From Thermus caldifontis (GTDB lineage Bacteria > Deinococcota > Deinococci > Deinococcales > Thermaceae), in the NCBI RefSeq assembly GCF_003336745.1, contig NZ_QGMX01000001.1, forward strand, positions 1 through 64,000: a stretch of DNA of 64,000 nucleotides. The letters are read 5' to 3'. The translations under genes and the position numbers were made by a program. Positions 24,643 through 31,903 of the stretch are shown one piece after another; position 1 is the stretch's first letter; each line of letters opens with the position of its first letter. The notes under the pieces were generated by a model. That model did no database searches. It was given only the letters and a program-made list of their open reading frames with translations, and was not told where the DNA came from.

Positions 24643-24659
24643 GCTTACGCTCCGTTTAC
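24643..24659 (+). promoter_or_regulatory. tandem-repeat operator, copy 3 (GCTTAC-N5-GTTTAC)
   Basis: GCTTACGCTCCGTTTAC lies 35 bases before the YceI-family ATG, with a TATAGG -10-like element (24674-24679) between. It would control the operon YceI, cytochrome, membrane protein, second two-component system and a further exported protein. Confidence 0.65.
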
Positions 24660-24694
24660 GCCATGGCTCCAAGCTATAGGGAGGAGGGTAAGCC

Positions 24695-25213
24695 ATGAGG
24701 CGAGGACTCGGAGTTTCGTTCCTAATCGGCTGGGCCCTGGCCGCCAGCTTCCAGGTAAACGGGGAGGCCACCTACGAGGCTCGAGCCCCCTTGGGCGCCT
24801 GGCGCGGGGTTAACCCCACCCTCGAGGGCCAGGTGGTCTTTGAACCCAACCAGGGCCTGCTCCAGGGAAAGGTTTGCCTGGACCTTTCCGCTTGGGATTC
24901 CAAGGAGCCCCTACGGGACCGGCACACTCGGGACATGTTCCAGGTGGACCGCTACCCCAAGGCCTGTCTGGACATTCAGGCCTTTGAACCTGGAAAGAGC
25001 CTGGTCCAGGGAACCCTGAGCCTTCACGGCGTGGAGCGCAAGATAGCGGTTCCTGTCCGCTACACCTTGGAACAAGGGGGGAAAACCCTGCGCTTTGAGG
25101 CCGAGTTTGAGCTCCTCCTCAGTGACTATGGACTCAAGGCCCCCAGCTTCATGGGTATGCGGGTGCAAGACCGGGTGATGGTGCGGGTCAGGGGGCAGGG
25201 GGTGGCAAGGTGA
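24695..25213 (+). CDS. YceI-family periplasmic protein
   Basis: 172 residues with a signal (VSFLIGWALAASF) and one YceI lipocalin-like barrel. Typical segments are FDLS-type VCLDLSAWDS, RDRHTRDMFQVDRYPKA and GTLSLHGVERKIAVPV. T. thermophilus has a structurally known polyisoprenoid-binding YceI homologue, so an isoprenoid or quinone ligand is plausible. It is the first gene of an operon with a pentaheme cytochrome, which fits a quinone-related role. Confidence 0.86.
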   Translation: MRRGLGVSFLIGWALAASFQVNGEATYEARAPLGAWRGVNPTLEGQVVFEPNQGLLQGKVCLDLSAWDSKEPLRDRHTRDMFQVDRYPKACLDIQAFEPGKSLVQGTLSLHGVERKIAVPVRYTLEQGGKTLRFEAEFELLLSDYGLKAPSFMGMRVQDRVMVRVRGQGVAR

Positions 25214-26001
25214 AGCGGCTTTGGCCCCTCCTCCTTTTGGGCCTGGCCTTGGCCAGCGGGGGGGAGCGCTACCTCTATGTGCGCTGGGATGCGGATAAGG
25301 CCCGGGCATTCCTCTCGGATGGTTCCCCCCTGCCTCCAGAGCTCGCCGTCATTCCCGGGCAGTACGTGGAGGTGGAAGGAGGGCGTCTGAAGCCTAAAAA
25401 GCAGTGGCAACCCCCCCAGGACCTGGTGAAGGTTTATCAACCTACGGAGATAAGCCGGGTGGTCTTCAGCCATGAGCGCCACTTTGCCGCCCTTGGGGCC
25501 AAGGGAAGTTCCTGCGAAACCTGCCACAACGCCCTGGACGAGAACAAGACCTGGCGGAGCCTGGCGCCAAGCCCGGCCCTCGAGCCCCACGGGGCCACCT
25601 CCTTAGGCCGCTTCTGCGCCACCTGCCACGACGGCAAAACCCGCCCGAGCAAAATCCAGGGAAGCCAAAGCCCCCTCAAGGACCCCCTCTTCACCGCTTT
25701 CGGGCGCAAGGGGGATGCCTCCTGTGGCCAGTGCCACGCCCCCAAGGACCACGGACAAAACTTCACCTCAGGCCATGGGGACAGGGCGGAACACGGCGGG
25801 GCCAGGGAGTGTGCCGCCTGCCACCGGGGTGCCTTGGGCATCTCCCCAGGGGAAATCGCCCAGGTCCAGGCCTTCCAAAGGGCCCAGCTGGCCTTGATCC
25901 GAAACCCCGAGGACGAAAGGGCCTTCAACGCCGTCCTCCCCCCCAACTTCTGCGCCTACTGCCACGGGCTGGACGGAAAGGCCTGGAATAGGGAAAACTA
26001 A
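25210..26001 (+). CDS. exported pentaheme cytochrome c
   Basis: 263 residues with a signal peptide (WPLLLLGLALASG). Five CxxCH heme-c sites: CETCH 102-106, CATCH 136-140, CGQCH 172-176, CAACH 201-205 and CAYCH 248-252. Upstream His residues such as SHERHF (about 87-92) could be distal ligands. The layout resembles c7/c3-type multiheme proteins, but the family is not clear. GTG start at 25210 in a GTGA overlap with yceI. Co-expression with a two-component system suggests a regulated periplasmic electron path. Confidence 0.85.
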   Translation: MKRLWPLLLLGLALASGGERYLYVRWDADKARAFLSDGSPLPPELAVIPGQYVEVEGGRLKPKKQWQPPQDLVKVYQPTEISRVVFSHERHFAALGAKGSSCETCHNALDENKTWRSLAPSPALEPHGATSLGRFCATCHDGKTRPSKIQGSQSPLKDPLFTAFGRKGDASCGQCHAPKDHGQNFTSGHGDRAEHGGARECAACHRGALGISPGEIAQVQAFQRAQLALIRNPEDERAFNAVLPPNFCAYCHGLDGKAWNREN

Positions 26002-26012
26002 AGGAGGTGCCC

Positions 26013-26453
26013 ATGCGCGAGGTTTTGGAGAAGCGCTTTCCCGAGCTGGTAACCCTCTTCACCGCCTTCGGTTGCCTAACCCTCCTGGCTGAGCTCCTCC
26101 TCACCGGCCACACCGAAGGCATCCAGGCCCTGGCCCCCTTGGCGGCGGGCCTGGGGGCCCTGGCTGCCCTTGCGGGCCTTGGAATGAGGGCAGGGCGGCC
26201 TTGGGCCATAGGCCTCCTCCTCCTCGTGGGAGGAATGGGGCTTGTGGGCCTTGTCCAGCATATGGAGGAGGCCCTGGAGACCGGGGTGCCAGCCACGGTC
26301 CAGCTGGTGGACGAGGAAGGGAGGGAGTACCCCGCCTACCCTGGGCTAGGGGAACCGGGGGAAAAGGAAACCCCTCCCCCGCCCCTGGCTCCCCTAGCCC
26401 TAAGCGGCCTCGGTCTCCTTGGAGCCCTAGCCCTTTACGTGCGCAGGCCATGA
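26013..26453 (+). CDS. small integral membrane protein
   Basis: 146 residues with about four membrane helices (near 15-35, 42-62, 70-88 and 122-142) and an outer or inner loop rich in Glu and Pro. No family recognised. The ATG at 26013 has AAAGGAGGTG directly before it; the in-frame GTG at 26007 sits inside that ribosome site and is unlikely. It lies between the cytochrome and the second response regulator and overlaps the latter by 4 bases. It may be the membrane partner of the cytochrome or part of the sensing unit. Confidence 0.7.
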   Translation: MREVLEKRFPELVTLFTAFGCLTLLAELLLTGHTEGIQALAPLAAGLGALAALAGLGMRAGRPWAIGLLLLVGGMGLVGLVQHMEEALETGVPATVQLVDEEGREYPAYPGLGEPGEKETPPPPLAPLALSGLGLLGALALYVRRP

Positions 26454-27106
26454 GGGTCTTGGTGGTAGAGGACGAGCTGGGCATTCTGGAACCCATCCTG
26501 GCCCTTCTCAAGCGGGAGCGGTACGAGGCCCTGGCAGCCAGGAACCTCGAGGCGGCCTGGAAAGCCTTCCTCGAGGGCGAGCCCGATGTGGTGGTCCTAG
26601 ACGTCATGCTGCCCGAAGGGGAGGATGCAGGGTTCCGTTTCGCCATGGACCTCCGCCAAGGCGGCTTTCGCGGGGGCATCCTGTTCCTCACCGCCAGGGA
26701 TAGCCTACGGGATCGGATCCACGGACTGGAACTGGGCGGGGACGACTATCTGGTGAAGCCCTTTCACCTGGAGGAACTCCTGGCCCGGGTCAAGGCCCTC
26801 GCCCGCAGGAATGCCGACTTCAAAGGGCGCCTGCTGCAAAGGGGCCCCCTCGAGGTGGACCTGGTGGCCAGGCGGGTTACCTTTGCCGGAAAAGAGATCG
26901 TCCTTTCCCCCAAGGCCTTTGCCCTTTTGGAACTCCTGGCGCAAAATCCCGACAAAACCTTCAGCCGTGAGGAGCTCCTAGAGAGGCTTTTCCCGGGAGC
27001 CGAGAGCGAGGCGGTGCTCCGGGTGTACGTGCAAAAGCTTCGCCAAAGCCTGGCCCCTTGGGTGGTGGAACGGGTCCCTGGGGGTTACCGTCTGGGGAAA
27101 CCATGA
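26450..27106 (+). CDS. two-component response regulator, OmpR family (second system)
   Basis: 218 residues. The receiver has E7-D8, phospho-acceptor D51 (DVVVLDVMLPEG) and Lys in DDYLVKPFHLEE. The winged helix begins near residue 125 (LSPKAFALLELLAQNPDKTF, RVPGGYRLG). The loop after the phospho-Asp (PEGEDAGFRF) is longer than usual. It overlaps the genes on both sides by 4 bases and may share the GTTTAC repeats with the first system. Confidence 0.92.
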   Translation: MRVLVVEDELGILEPILALLKRERYEALAARNLEAAWKAFLEGEPDVVVLDVMLPEGEDAGFRFAMDLRQGGFRGGILFLTARDSLRDRIHGLELGGDDYLVKPFHLEELLARVKALARRNADFKGRLLQRGPLEVDLVARRVTFAGKEIVLSPKAFALLELLAQNPDKTFSREELLERLFPGAESEAVLRVYVQKLRQSLAPWVVERVPGGYRLGKP

Positions 27107-28374
27107 GCCTACGGGCACGCTTGGCCTACGCATTTTTTCTTCTTTCCGCGGGCATCGGCCTTCTCTCCCTCCTTTCGGGCTACCTGGTCTTCCGCAACCT
27201 GGTGGAACGGGATATCGCCCTAGACCTGGCAGAGGTAACGGGCCGGGTGCTCAGGGCCTTGGAGATGACTGAAACCGGTCCTAGGCTCAGACAGGCCGAT
27301 GTCTTTTTGGGTACCCATTATGTTTTCGGATTCCGCCTCCTTCAAGAAGGCGCGCCCATCCTGGAGGGAGGCTTCGTCCCTTTAGAAGGGGAGGCCTGGC
27401 GCACGTCCACCCTCCCTTGGGGAGAGTATCGCCTGGAGGTCCACCTCCGGGTGGAGGAGTACCAGAGGGCCCTCTCCACCTATCTGCGGGCAAGCCTGAC
27501 CCTTCTCCTACCCCTACTGGTCCTGGCAGCTCTCCTTGGCTTCTACTTCGCCGGCCTCCTCTCACGACCCCTTCAGGAGCTGGCCCAAGCGGTGGAAAGC
27601 CTCTCCGCTCTCCGCTTTCCCAAACCCTTGGCCCCTGCCCGGGAAAGGGAGCTCGCCCGGGTGATCCAAGGTTTCAACCGCTTGGTGGAGGCCGTGCGGC
27701 GCGCCTTGGAACGGGAAAGGTTCTTCACCCGTTACGCCTCCCATGAGCTCCGTAGCCCCCTGGCCGTGTTGCGAAGCCAGTTGGAGGCGGTGTACGGGGG
27801 GCTATTGACCCTAGAACAGGCCCGGGCGCACCTGGAGGAGGCCCTGGCCCGCATGGAAAGGACCCTCGAGGGGCTCCTCACCTTAAGCCGGGCGGAAGCC
27901 GACCTGGAGGTGGACCTGGTGCCCCTAGACCTGCGGCGCTTTTTGGCCGAATACGTGAAGCAACAGGAAGGGCTATGGCTCCATCCCTCCCCTAAGGGCC
28001 CCTTGGGGGAAGAGCCCGTCTGGGCCTTGGCCCACCCCCTTGTTCTGGAAAGGATTCTGGACAATCTCGTAGAAAACGCTTTCCGCCACGGGGCACCCCC
28101 CGTGGAGGTGCACTGGGGCGTGGAGGGGGCCGAGGTGGTCCTGGAGGTAAGGGACCATGGACCTGGGGCGGACGAGGGGGCATTGGATCACCTTACCCAG
28201 CCCTTTTTCCGAAAGCAGAAGGGCCAGGAGGGGCTGGGCCTCGGCCTCGCCTTGGTAGAGCAGGCGGTGAGGCGCCTGGGCGGAAAACTGGAACTGGCCA
28301 ACGCCGACCCAGGGCTACGGGTGCGCATAAGGCTACCGAGGTGGCAGCATGCAGCGGCGAACCCTTCTAGTTAA
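27103..28374 (+). CDS. sensor histidine kinase (second system)
   Basis: 423 residues. Two membrane helices (about 9-30 and 128-152) flank a periplasmic sensor of about 95 residues. HAMP follows, then the H-box RYASHELRSPLAVLRSQLEA, the N-box LDNLVENAFRHG and the G-boxes RDHGPGADEG and GLGLGLALVEQA. It pairs with the overlapping response regulator. Its larger outer domain suggests a periplasmic signal, possibly the redox or envelope state tied to the cytochrome and YceI genes. Confidence 0.92.
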   Translation: MSLRARLAYAFFLLSAGIGLLSLLSGYLVFRNLVERDIALDLAEVTGRVLRALEMTETGPRLRQADVFLGTHYVFGFRLLQEGAPILEGGFVPLEGEAWRTSTLPWGEYRLEVHLRVEEYQRALSTYLRASLTLLLPLLVLAALLGFYFAGLLSRPLQELAQAVESLSALRFPKPLAPARERELARVIQGFNRLVEAVRRALERERFFTRYASHELRSPLAVLRSQLEAVYGGLLTLEQARAHLEEALARMERTLEGLLTLSRAEADLEVDLVPLDLRRFLAEYVKQQEGLWLHPSPKGPLGEEPVWALAHPLVLERILDNLVENAFRHGAPPVEVHWGVEGAEVVLEVRDHGPGADEGALDHLTQPFFRKQKGQEGLGLGLALVEQAVRRLGGKLELANADPGLRVRIRLPRWQHAAANPSS

Positions 28375-28927
28375 GCTTTTCCTCCTCCTGAAGATGGCCC
28401 TCTTGGCTTCCGCCTGGGGGGAAGAGGCGGGGAAAAAAGAAGAGGAACAGAAAAGGGAGGGGAGGAAGAAAAAGGAGGAGAAGGGGGATGGCAAAAAAGG
28501 AGAAGACCGCTCCGCCATCCGCTACTACGGGCAAGTGGAAGGGGTGGAGGACAACACCCTTTGGATGGGGGGCCGGGCTCTTTGGGTCCAGGCACCCCTC
28601 CTACCCTACCTGGCCCCCGGCATGGTGGTGGAGGTGGCACCCGAAGGGATTACCGTGCTGAGCCCCTCTTCCTGGGCCTATTACCAGGGTAGCGGAAGCC
28701 CTTTGGGGCTGGGGCAGGGGTGGGTGCGGATCTGGTGGAAGGAAGGGGGGGTTCCCTGGCGGGTTCTTTCCGGGAATCGCGGGCAGGCCTTGTTGGTAGC
28801 CCGTTACCAACAAGGAGTCTGGCAAGCGGTGCCCACGGGGTTTACCCTGCCCCGCCCTCCCCAAGAAGGCTGGTGGCTTTTGGCCATGGACGGGAAGGTG
28901 GGACGGCTGATCCAGCGTCTTGAGTGA
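28349..28927 (+). CDS. exported protein with a Lys/Glu-rich segment and a beta-rich C-terminal domain
   Basis: 192 residues. A signal peptide is followed by a highly charged low-complexity stretch at about 25-53 (repeats of KKEEE and GKKG). A beta domain from about 57 (IRYYGQVEGVEDNTLWMGG, APGMVVEVAPEGITVL) resembles DUF5666 repeats. It overlaps the kinase by 26 bases, so it is the end of the second two-component operon. Its 3' 327 bases are antisense to the extended lysA-like frame. Confidence 0.7.
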   Translation: MQRRTLLVKLFLLLKMALLASAWGEEAGKKEEEQKREGRKKKEEKGDGKKGEDRSAIRYYGQVEGVEDNTLWMGGRALWVQAPLLPYLAPGMVVEVAPEGITVLSPSSWAYYQGSGSPLGLGQGWVRIWWKEGGVPWRVLSGNRGQALLVARYQQGVWQAVPTGFTLPRPPQEGWWLLAMDGKVGRLIQRLE

Positions 28928-30094
28928 GGGTAGCACTCCTCTCCTTCCCAAAGCCTCTCCCAGGACTCCCCTGCCCCGGAGCACTTCCCATGTTTCCCCG
29001 GTCCAGAGAAGTTCCAAGGACCTTGAGGTGTCCAGGTAGGTTAGGCTCATGCTGATACCGTAAGCGCCCGCCTCGAGGATGGCCAAGGCCTCCCCCTCCC
29101 GGGGCACGGGAAGGAGCACGTCCCGGGCCATGATGTCCCCAGCCTCGCAGGCGGGACCCGCCAGGTCGAACCTCCCCTCCTCCCGGCCTTCCCGAGGGTA
29201 CAGGGGCAGAACGGGGTGGCGGGCACCGTAAAGGGCAGGCCGAATGAGGCTGGTCATCCCAGCGTCCAGGAGCACATAGCGCCTGCGGGTTTCCTTAAGG
29301 CCCACCACCCGGGATACGAGGACCCCGGCCTCGGCCACCAGGTACCTTCCCGGCTCCAGCCAGACCTGGGCCCCGTAGAGCTGGGCAAGGTCCTCCATGG
29401 GCTCCCCCAAGGCCTTAAGGTCCAGGTCCAAGCCAAACCCACCCCCTAGGTCCAGCACGGAAACGGGACCCACTTGGGAGTACAAAGCCCGCAACACCCG
29501 GTAGCCTTCCAGGAAATCCTCCACCCGGCTCAGGGCCGAGCCCAGGTGTAGGTGGAGGCCCAGAAAGCGTAACCCCCGCTCTCGGATCGCCCTCACCAGC
29601 CCCGGCACCGCCTCCGGCAACACCCCAAACTGGCTCTCCCCCCTCCCCGTGGCCAGGTGAGCATGGGTGTGCACCGGGAGATCTGGGTTCACCCGCAGCA
29701 AAACCCTGGCCTCGGGAAAGTACCGGGCCACCCGCCCCAGATCCCCTTCCGAGTCCAGCACCACAAGGGGTGCCCGCCCTTTAAGGTGGGAAAGGGCCTC
29801 CGGGGTCTTGACCGGGCCGTTCCACACCACCTCCTCCGGGCCAAAGCCTGCCCGGTAGGCCCGGAGTGCCTCCCCCAAGGACACCACCTCCGCCCCCAAG
29901 CCAAGGGCCCTGAGACGCCGAAGAAGCCCAAGGCGGGGGTTGGCCTTCAGAGCGTAGAAAAGGCGGGCAAAGGGAAAGGCCTCCCTGAGGTGCCCCAGTC
30001 GGGCCTGAACCCGCCCCCAGTCATAGGCATAAAAGGGGGTGGGATACCGATCCAGGGCCTCCCGCAAGGCGCTTTCAAAGGCGGGCTCCAGCAT
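28601..30094 (-). CDS. LysA-like fold-type III PLP decarboxylase with abnormal 3' extension
   Basis: The frame is 497 codons; the recognisable enzyme is about 395. PLP-lysine in LFYALKANPRLG, HLHLGSALSRV, LDLGGGFGLD, LEPGRYLVAEAG and the CEAGDIMARD site all fit diaminopimelate decarboxylase. The usual SNYN-RPRPAEVLV end segment is replaced by SLTYLDTSRSLELLW. After about residue 395 the frame runs about 100 codons antisense through the convergent gene, as if the stop was lost. It is the last gene of a murein-recycling operon. Thermus makes lysine by the aminoadipate route and has ornithine in its peptidoglycan. Ornithine, or a D-configured diamino acid, is therefore a possible substrate instead of diaminopimelate. 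Confidence 0.75.
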   Translation of the reverse strand: MLEPAFESALREALDRYPTPFYAYDWGRVQARLGHLREAFPFARLFYALKANPRLGLLRRLRALGLGAEVVSLGEALRAYRAGFGPEEVVWNGPVKTPEALSHLKGRAPLVVLDSEGDLGRVARYFPEARVLLRVNPDLPVHTHAHLATGRGESQFGVLPEAVPGLVRAIRERGLRFLGLHLHLGSALSRVEDFLEGYRVLRALYSQVGPVSVLDLGGGFGLDLDLKALGEPMEDLAQLYGAQVWLEPGRYLVAEAGVLVSRVVGLKETRRRYVLLDAGMTSLIRPALYGARHPVLPLYPREGREEGRFDLAGPACEAGDIMARDVLLPVPREGEALAILEAGAYGISMSLTYLDTSRSLELLWTGETWEVLRGRGVLGEALGRRGVLPSLKTLDQPSHLPVHGQKPPAFLGRAGQGKPRGHRLPDSLLVTGYQQGLPAIPGKNPPGNPPFLPPDPHPPLPQPQRASATLVIGPGRGAQHGNPFGCHLHHHAGGQVG

Positions 30095-30095
30095 G

Positions 30096-30923
30096 CTACC
30101 CCTTCAGGCTCCCCAAGGTCAGGCCCTGGATGAAGTAGCGCTGGGCTAGAAGGAAAACCAGAATGGGCGGGATGGTGCCCAGGGTAAGCCCGGCCATGAG
30201 CACCGTCCATTCCGTGGAAAACTGCCCCTGGAAGACGGCCAAGCCCACGGTCAAGGGGCGCATCTCCAGGGAGTGGGTGACGATGAGGGGCCAGAGGAAG
30301 CTGTTCCAGCCCGCCAAAAAGGTGAAGGTCCCCAGGGTCGCCAAGGCGGGGGTCGCCAGGGGCAAGGCCACCTTCCAGTACACCTGCCAGGGGCTTGCGC
30401 CGTCCATGATGGCCGCCTCCTCCAGCTCCTTGGGCAGGTGCAGGAAGTGCTGGCGCATGAGGAAGATGGCGAAGGCATCAAAGAGGCCGGGAAGGATGAG
30501 GGCATAGAAGGTGTCCACCCAGCCCAGGTTCCGCATGAGGATGAAAAGGGGGATGATGAGCACGTGCACGGGGATCATCAGGGTGGCCAGGAAAAGGAGG
30601 AATAAGGCCCCTTGCCCCCTGAAGCGGAAACGGGCGAAGGCGTAGCCCGCCATGGCCCCGCTGGTGAGGTTCAGGAAGGTAAGGCCCAAGGCCACCCCCA
30701 GGGAGTTCAGGTACCAGCGGCCAAAGGGCACGCTGGTGAGGACCCGCTGGTAGTTCTCCCAGTGCAGTTCCTTGGGCCACACCTCCACCGGGAGGTCAAA
30801 CACCGCCCCCGGTGCCTTGAGGCTGGTGGAGACCATCCAGAAGAAGGGGACCAGCATGCTGAGCCCCCCGGCCAAGAGGACCAGATAGACAAAGTAGTCC
30901 CAGAGCCTACCCAAAAGCCTCAT
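30096..30923 (-). CDS. sugar ABC transporter permease, MalG type
   Basis: 275 residues with six predicted membrane helices. The EAA loop ELEEAAIMDGASPWQVYWKV contacts the ATPase. ATG 30923 has a GGTGGAGG ribosome site; 12 upstream codons in the same frame are unlikely. It overlaps the MalF-type gene by 4 bases. There is no ATPase gene nearby, so a shared MsiK/MalK-type ATPase encoded elsewhere must drive it. The context suggests an amino-sugar or muropeptide sugar as cargo. Confidence 0.88.
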   Translation of the reverse strand: MRLLGRLWDYFVYLVLLAGGLSMLVPFFWMVSTSLKAPGAVFDLPVEVWPKELHWENYQRVLTSVPFGRWYLNSLGVALGLTFLNLTSGAMAGYAFARFRFRGQGALFLLFLATLMIPVHVLIIPLFILMRNLGWVDTFYALILPGLFDAFAIFLMRQHFLHLPKELEEAAIMDGASPWQVYWKVALPLATPALATLGTFTFLAGWNSFLWPLIVTHSLEMRPLTVGLAVFQGQFSTEWTVLMAGLTLGTIPPILVFLLAQRYFIQGLTLGSLKG

Positions 30924-31882
30924 ACTTCCTCCACCACCCAGCGTTTGCGCAGGGTCCACTGCAGATAGGTGAGGGCAAACAGGATGAGGAAGAGAACCCA
31001 GGCGATGGCCGAAGCATACCCCATCTCAAAGGGAAAGACGCCAAAGGCTTTGCGGTACAGGTAGAGCATCAGCACGTTGGTGGAATCCAAGGGCCCTCCC
31101 CCGGTCATGGTGTACACGAGGCCGAACATCTGGAAACCCCCGATCATGGCGAGAAGGGTGTTCAGGAAAACCGTCGGGGAAAGGAGGGGCAAGACCACAT
31201 ACGCAAAGCGCTGCAGGCTGTTGGCCCCATCCAGGCTGGCCGCCTCCAGGTACTCCTTGTTGATGTTCTGCAGTCCCGCCAGGAAGATGAGCATCCTTAA
31301 CCCCACACCGGCCCACACCGAAGCCAGGATCACCCCCCACATGGCCCAGGCGGGGTCGGAAAGCCATCCGGGCCCCTCCTTGGCCAGCCATCCCACCCAG
31401 GGGGGAGGGGTTATCCCCAAAAGGCCATAGACACCCTGGATCCTCTCCCCCACCCAGCGCAGGGAGAGGTTCACCGGCCCCACGGTGGGGTTTAGGACCC
31501 AACGCCAAAGCAGGCCCACCGCCACCACGCTGGTCACCGTGGGCAGGAGGTACAAGGTGCGCAGAAGCCGCACCCCAGGCAAGGGGCGGTTCAAACCCAG
31601 TGCCAGGAGCAAGGCCACAAGGATCTCCAGGGGAACCGCCACCCCCACGTAAAAGAGGGTATTGATGAAGGCCTTGTGGAAGACGGGGTCCTCGAGGAGC
31701 CGGCGGTAGTTCTCCAGACCTACCCAGTTTTCCCGGAAGGTGGCCAGGGTGAGGGGCCTGAGACCATCGTAGGAGATAAAGGAGAGAAGGAGGCTGGCCA
31801 GGATAGGCCCCAGGTTAAAGGCCAGGAAGCCCACCAGGGAAGGCAGGAGGAAGAGGAGGGGAAAGCGATAGTAGGCGCGCAC
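30920..31882 (-). CDS. sugar ABC transporter permease, MalF type
   Basis: 320 residues with about seven to eight membrane helices and the EAA loop EYLEAASLDGANSLQRFAYV. A long loop between helices (about 145-185) is typical of MalF/UgpA permeases. GTG start at 31882. It partners with the MalG-type permease it overlaps and with the binding protein 21 bases upstream. Confidence 0.88.
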   Translation of the reverse strand: MRAYYRFPLLFLLPSLVGFLAFNLGPILASLLLSFISYDGLRPLTLATFRENWVGLENYRRLLEDPVFHKAFINTLFYVGVAVPLEILVALLLALGLNRPLPGVRLLRTLYLLPTVTSVVAVGLLWRWVLNPTVGPVNLSLRWVGERIQGVYGLLGITPPPWVGWLAKEGPGWLSDPAWAMWGVILASVWAGVGLRMLIFLAGLQNINKEYLEAASLDGANSLQRFAYVVLPLLSPTVFLNTLLAMIGGFQMFGLVYTMTGGGPLDSTNVLMLYLYRKAFGVFPFEMGYASAIAWVLFLILFALTYLQWTLRKRWVVEEV

Positions 31883-31903
31883 TGGGCCTCCTGGCCTAAG
31901 GCC

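Noticed and set aside
26033-26044. AAGCGCTTTC as a second copy of the amylase operator
   Set aside because: It lies inside a coding region and is not a perfect palindrome.
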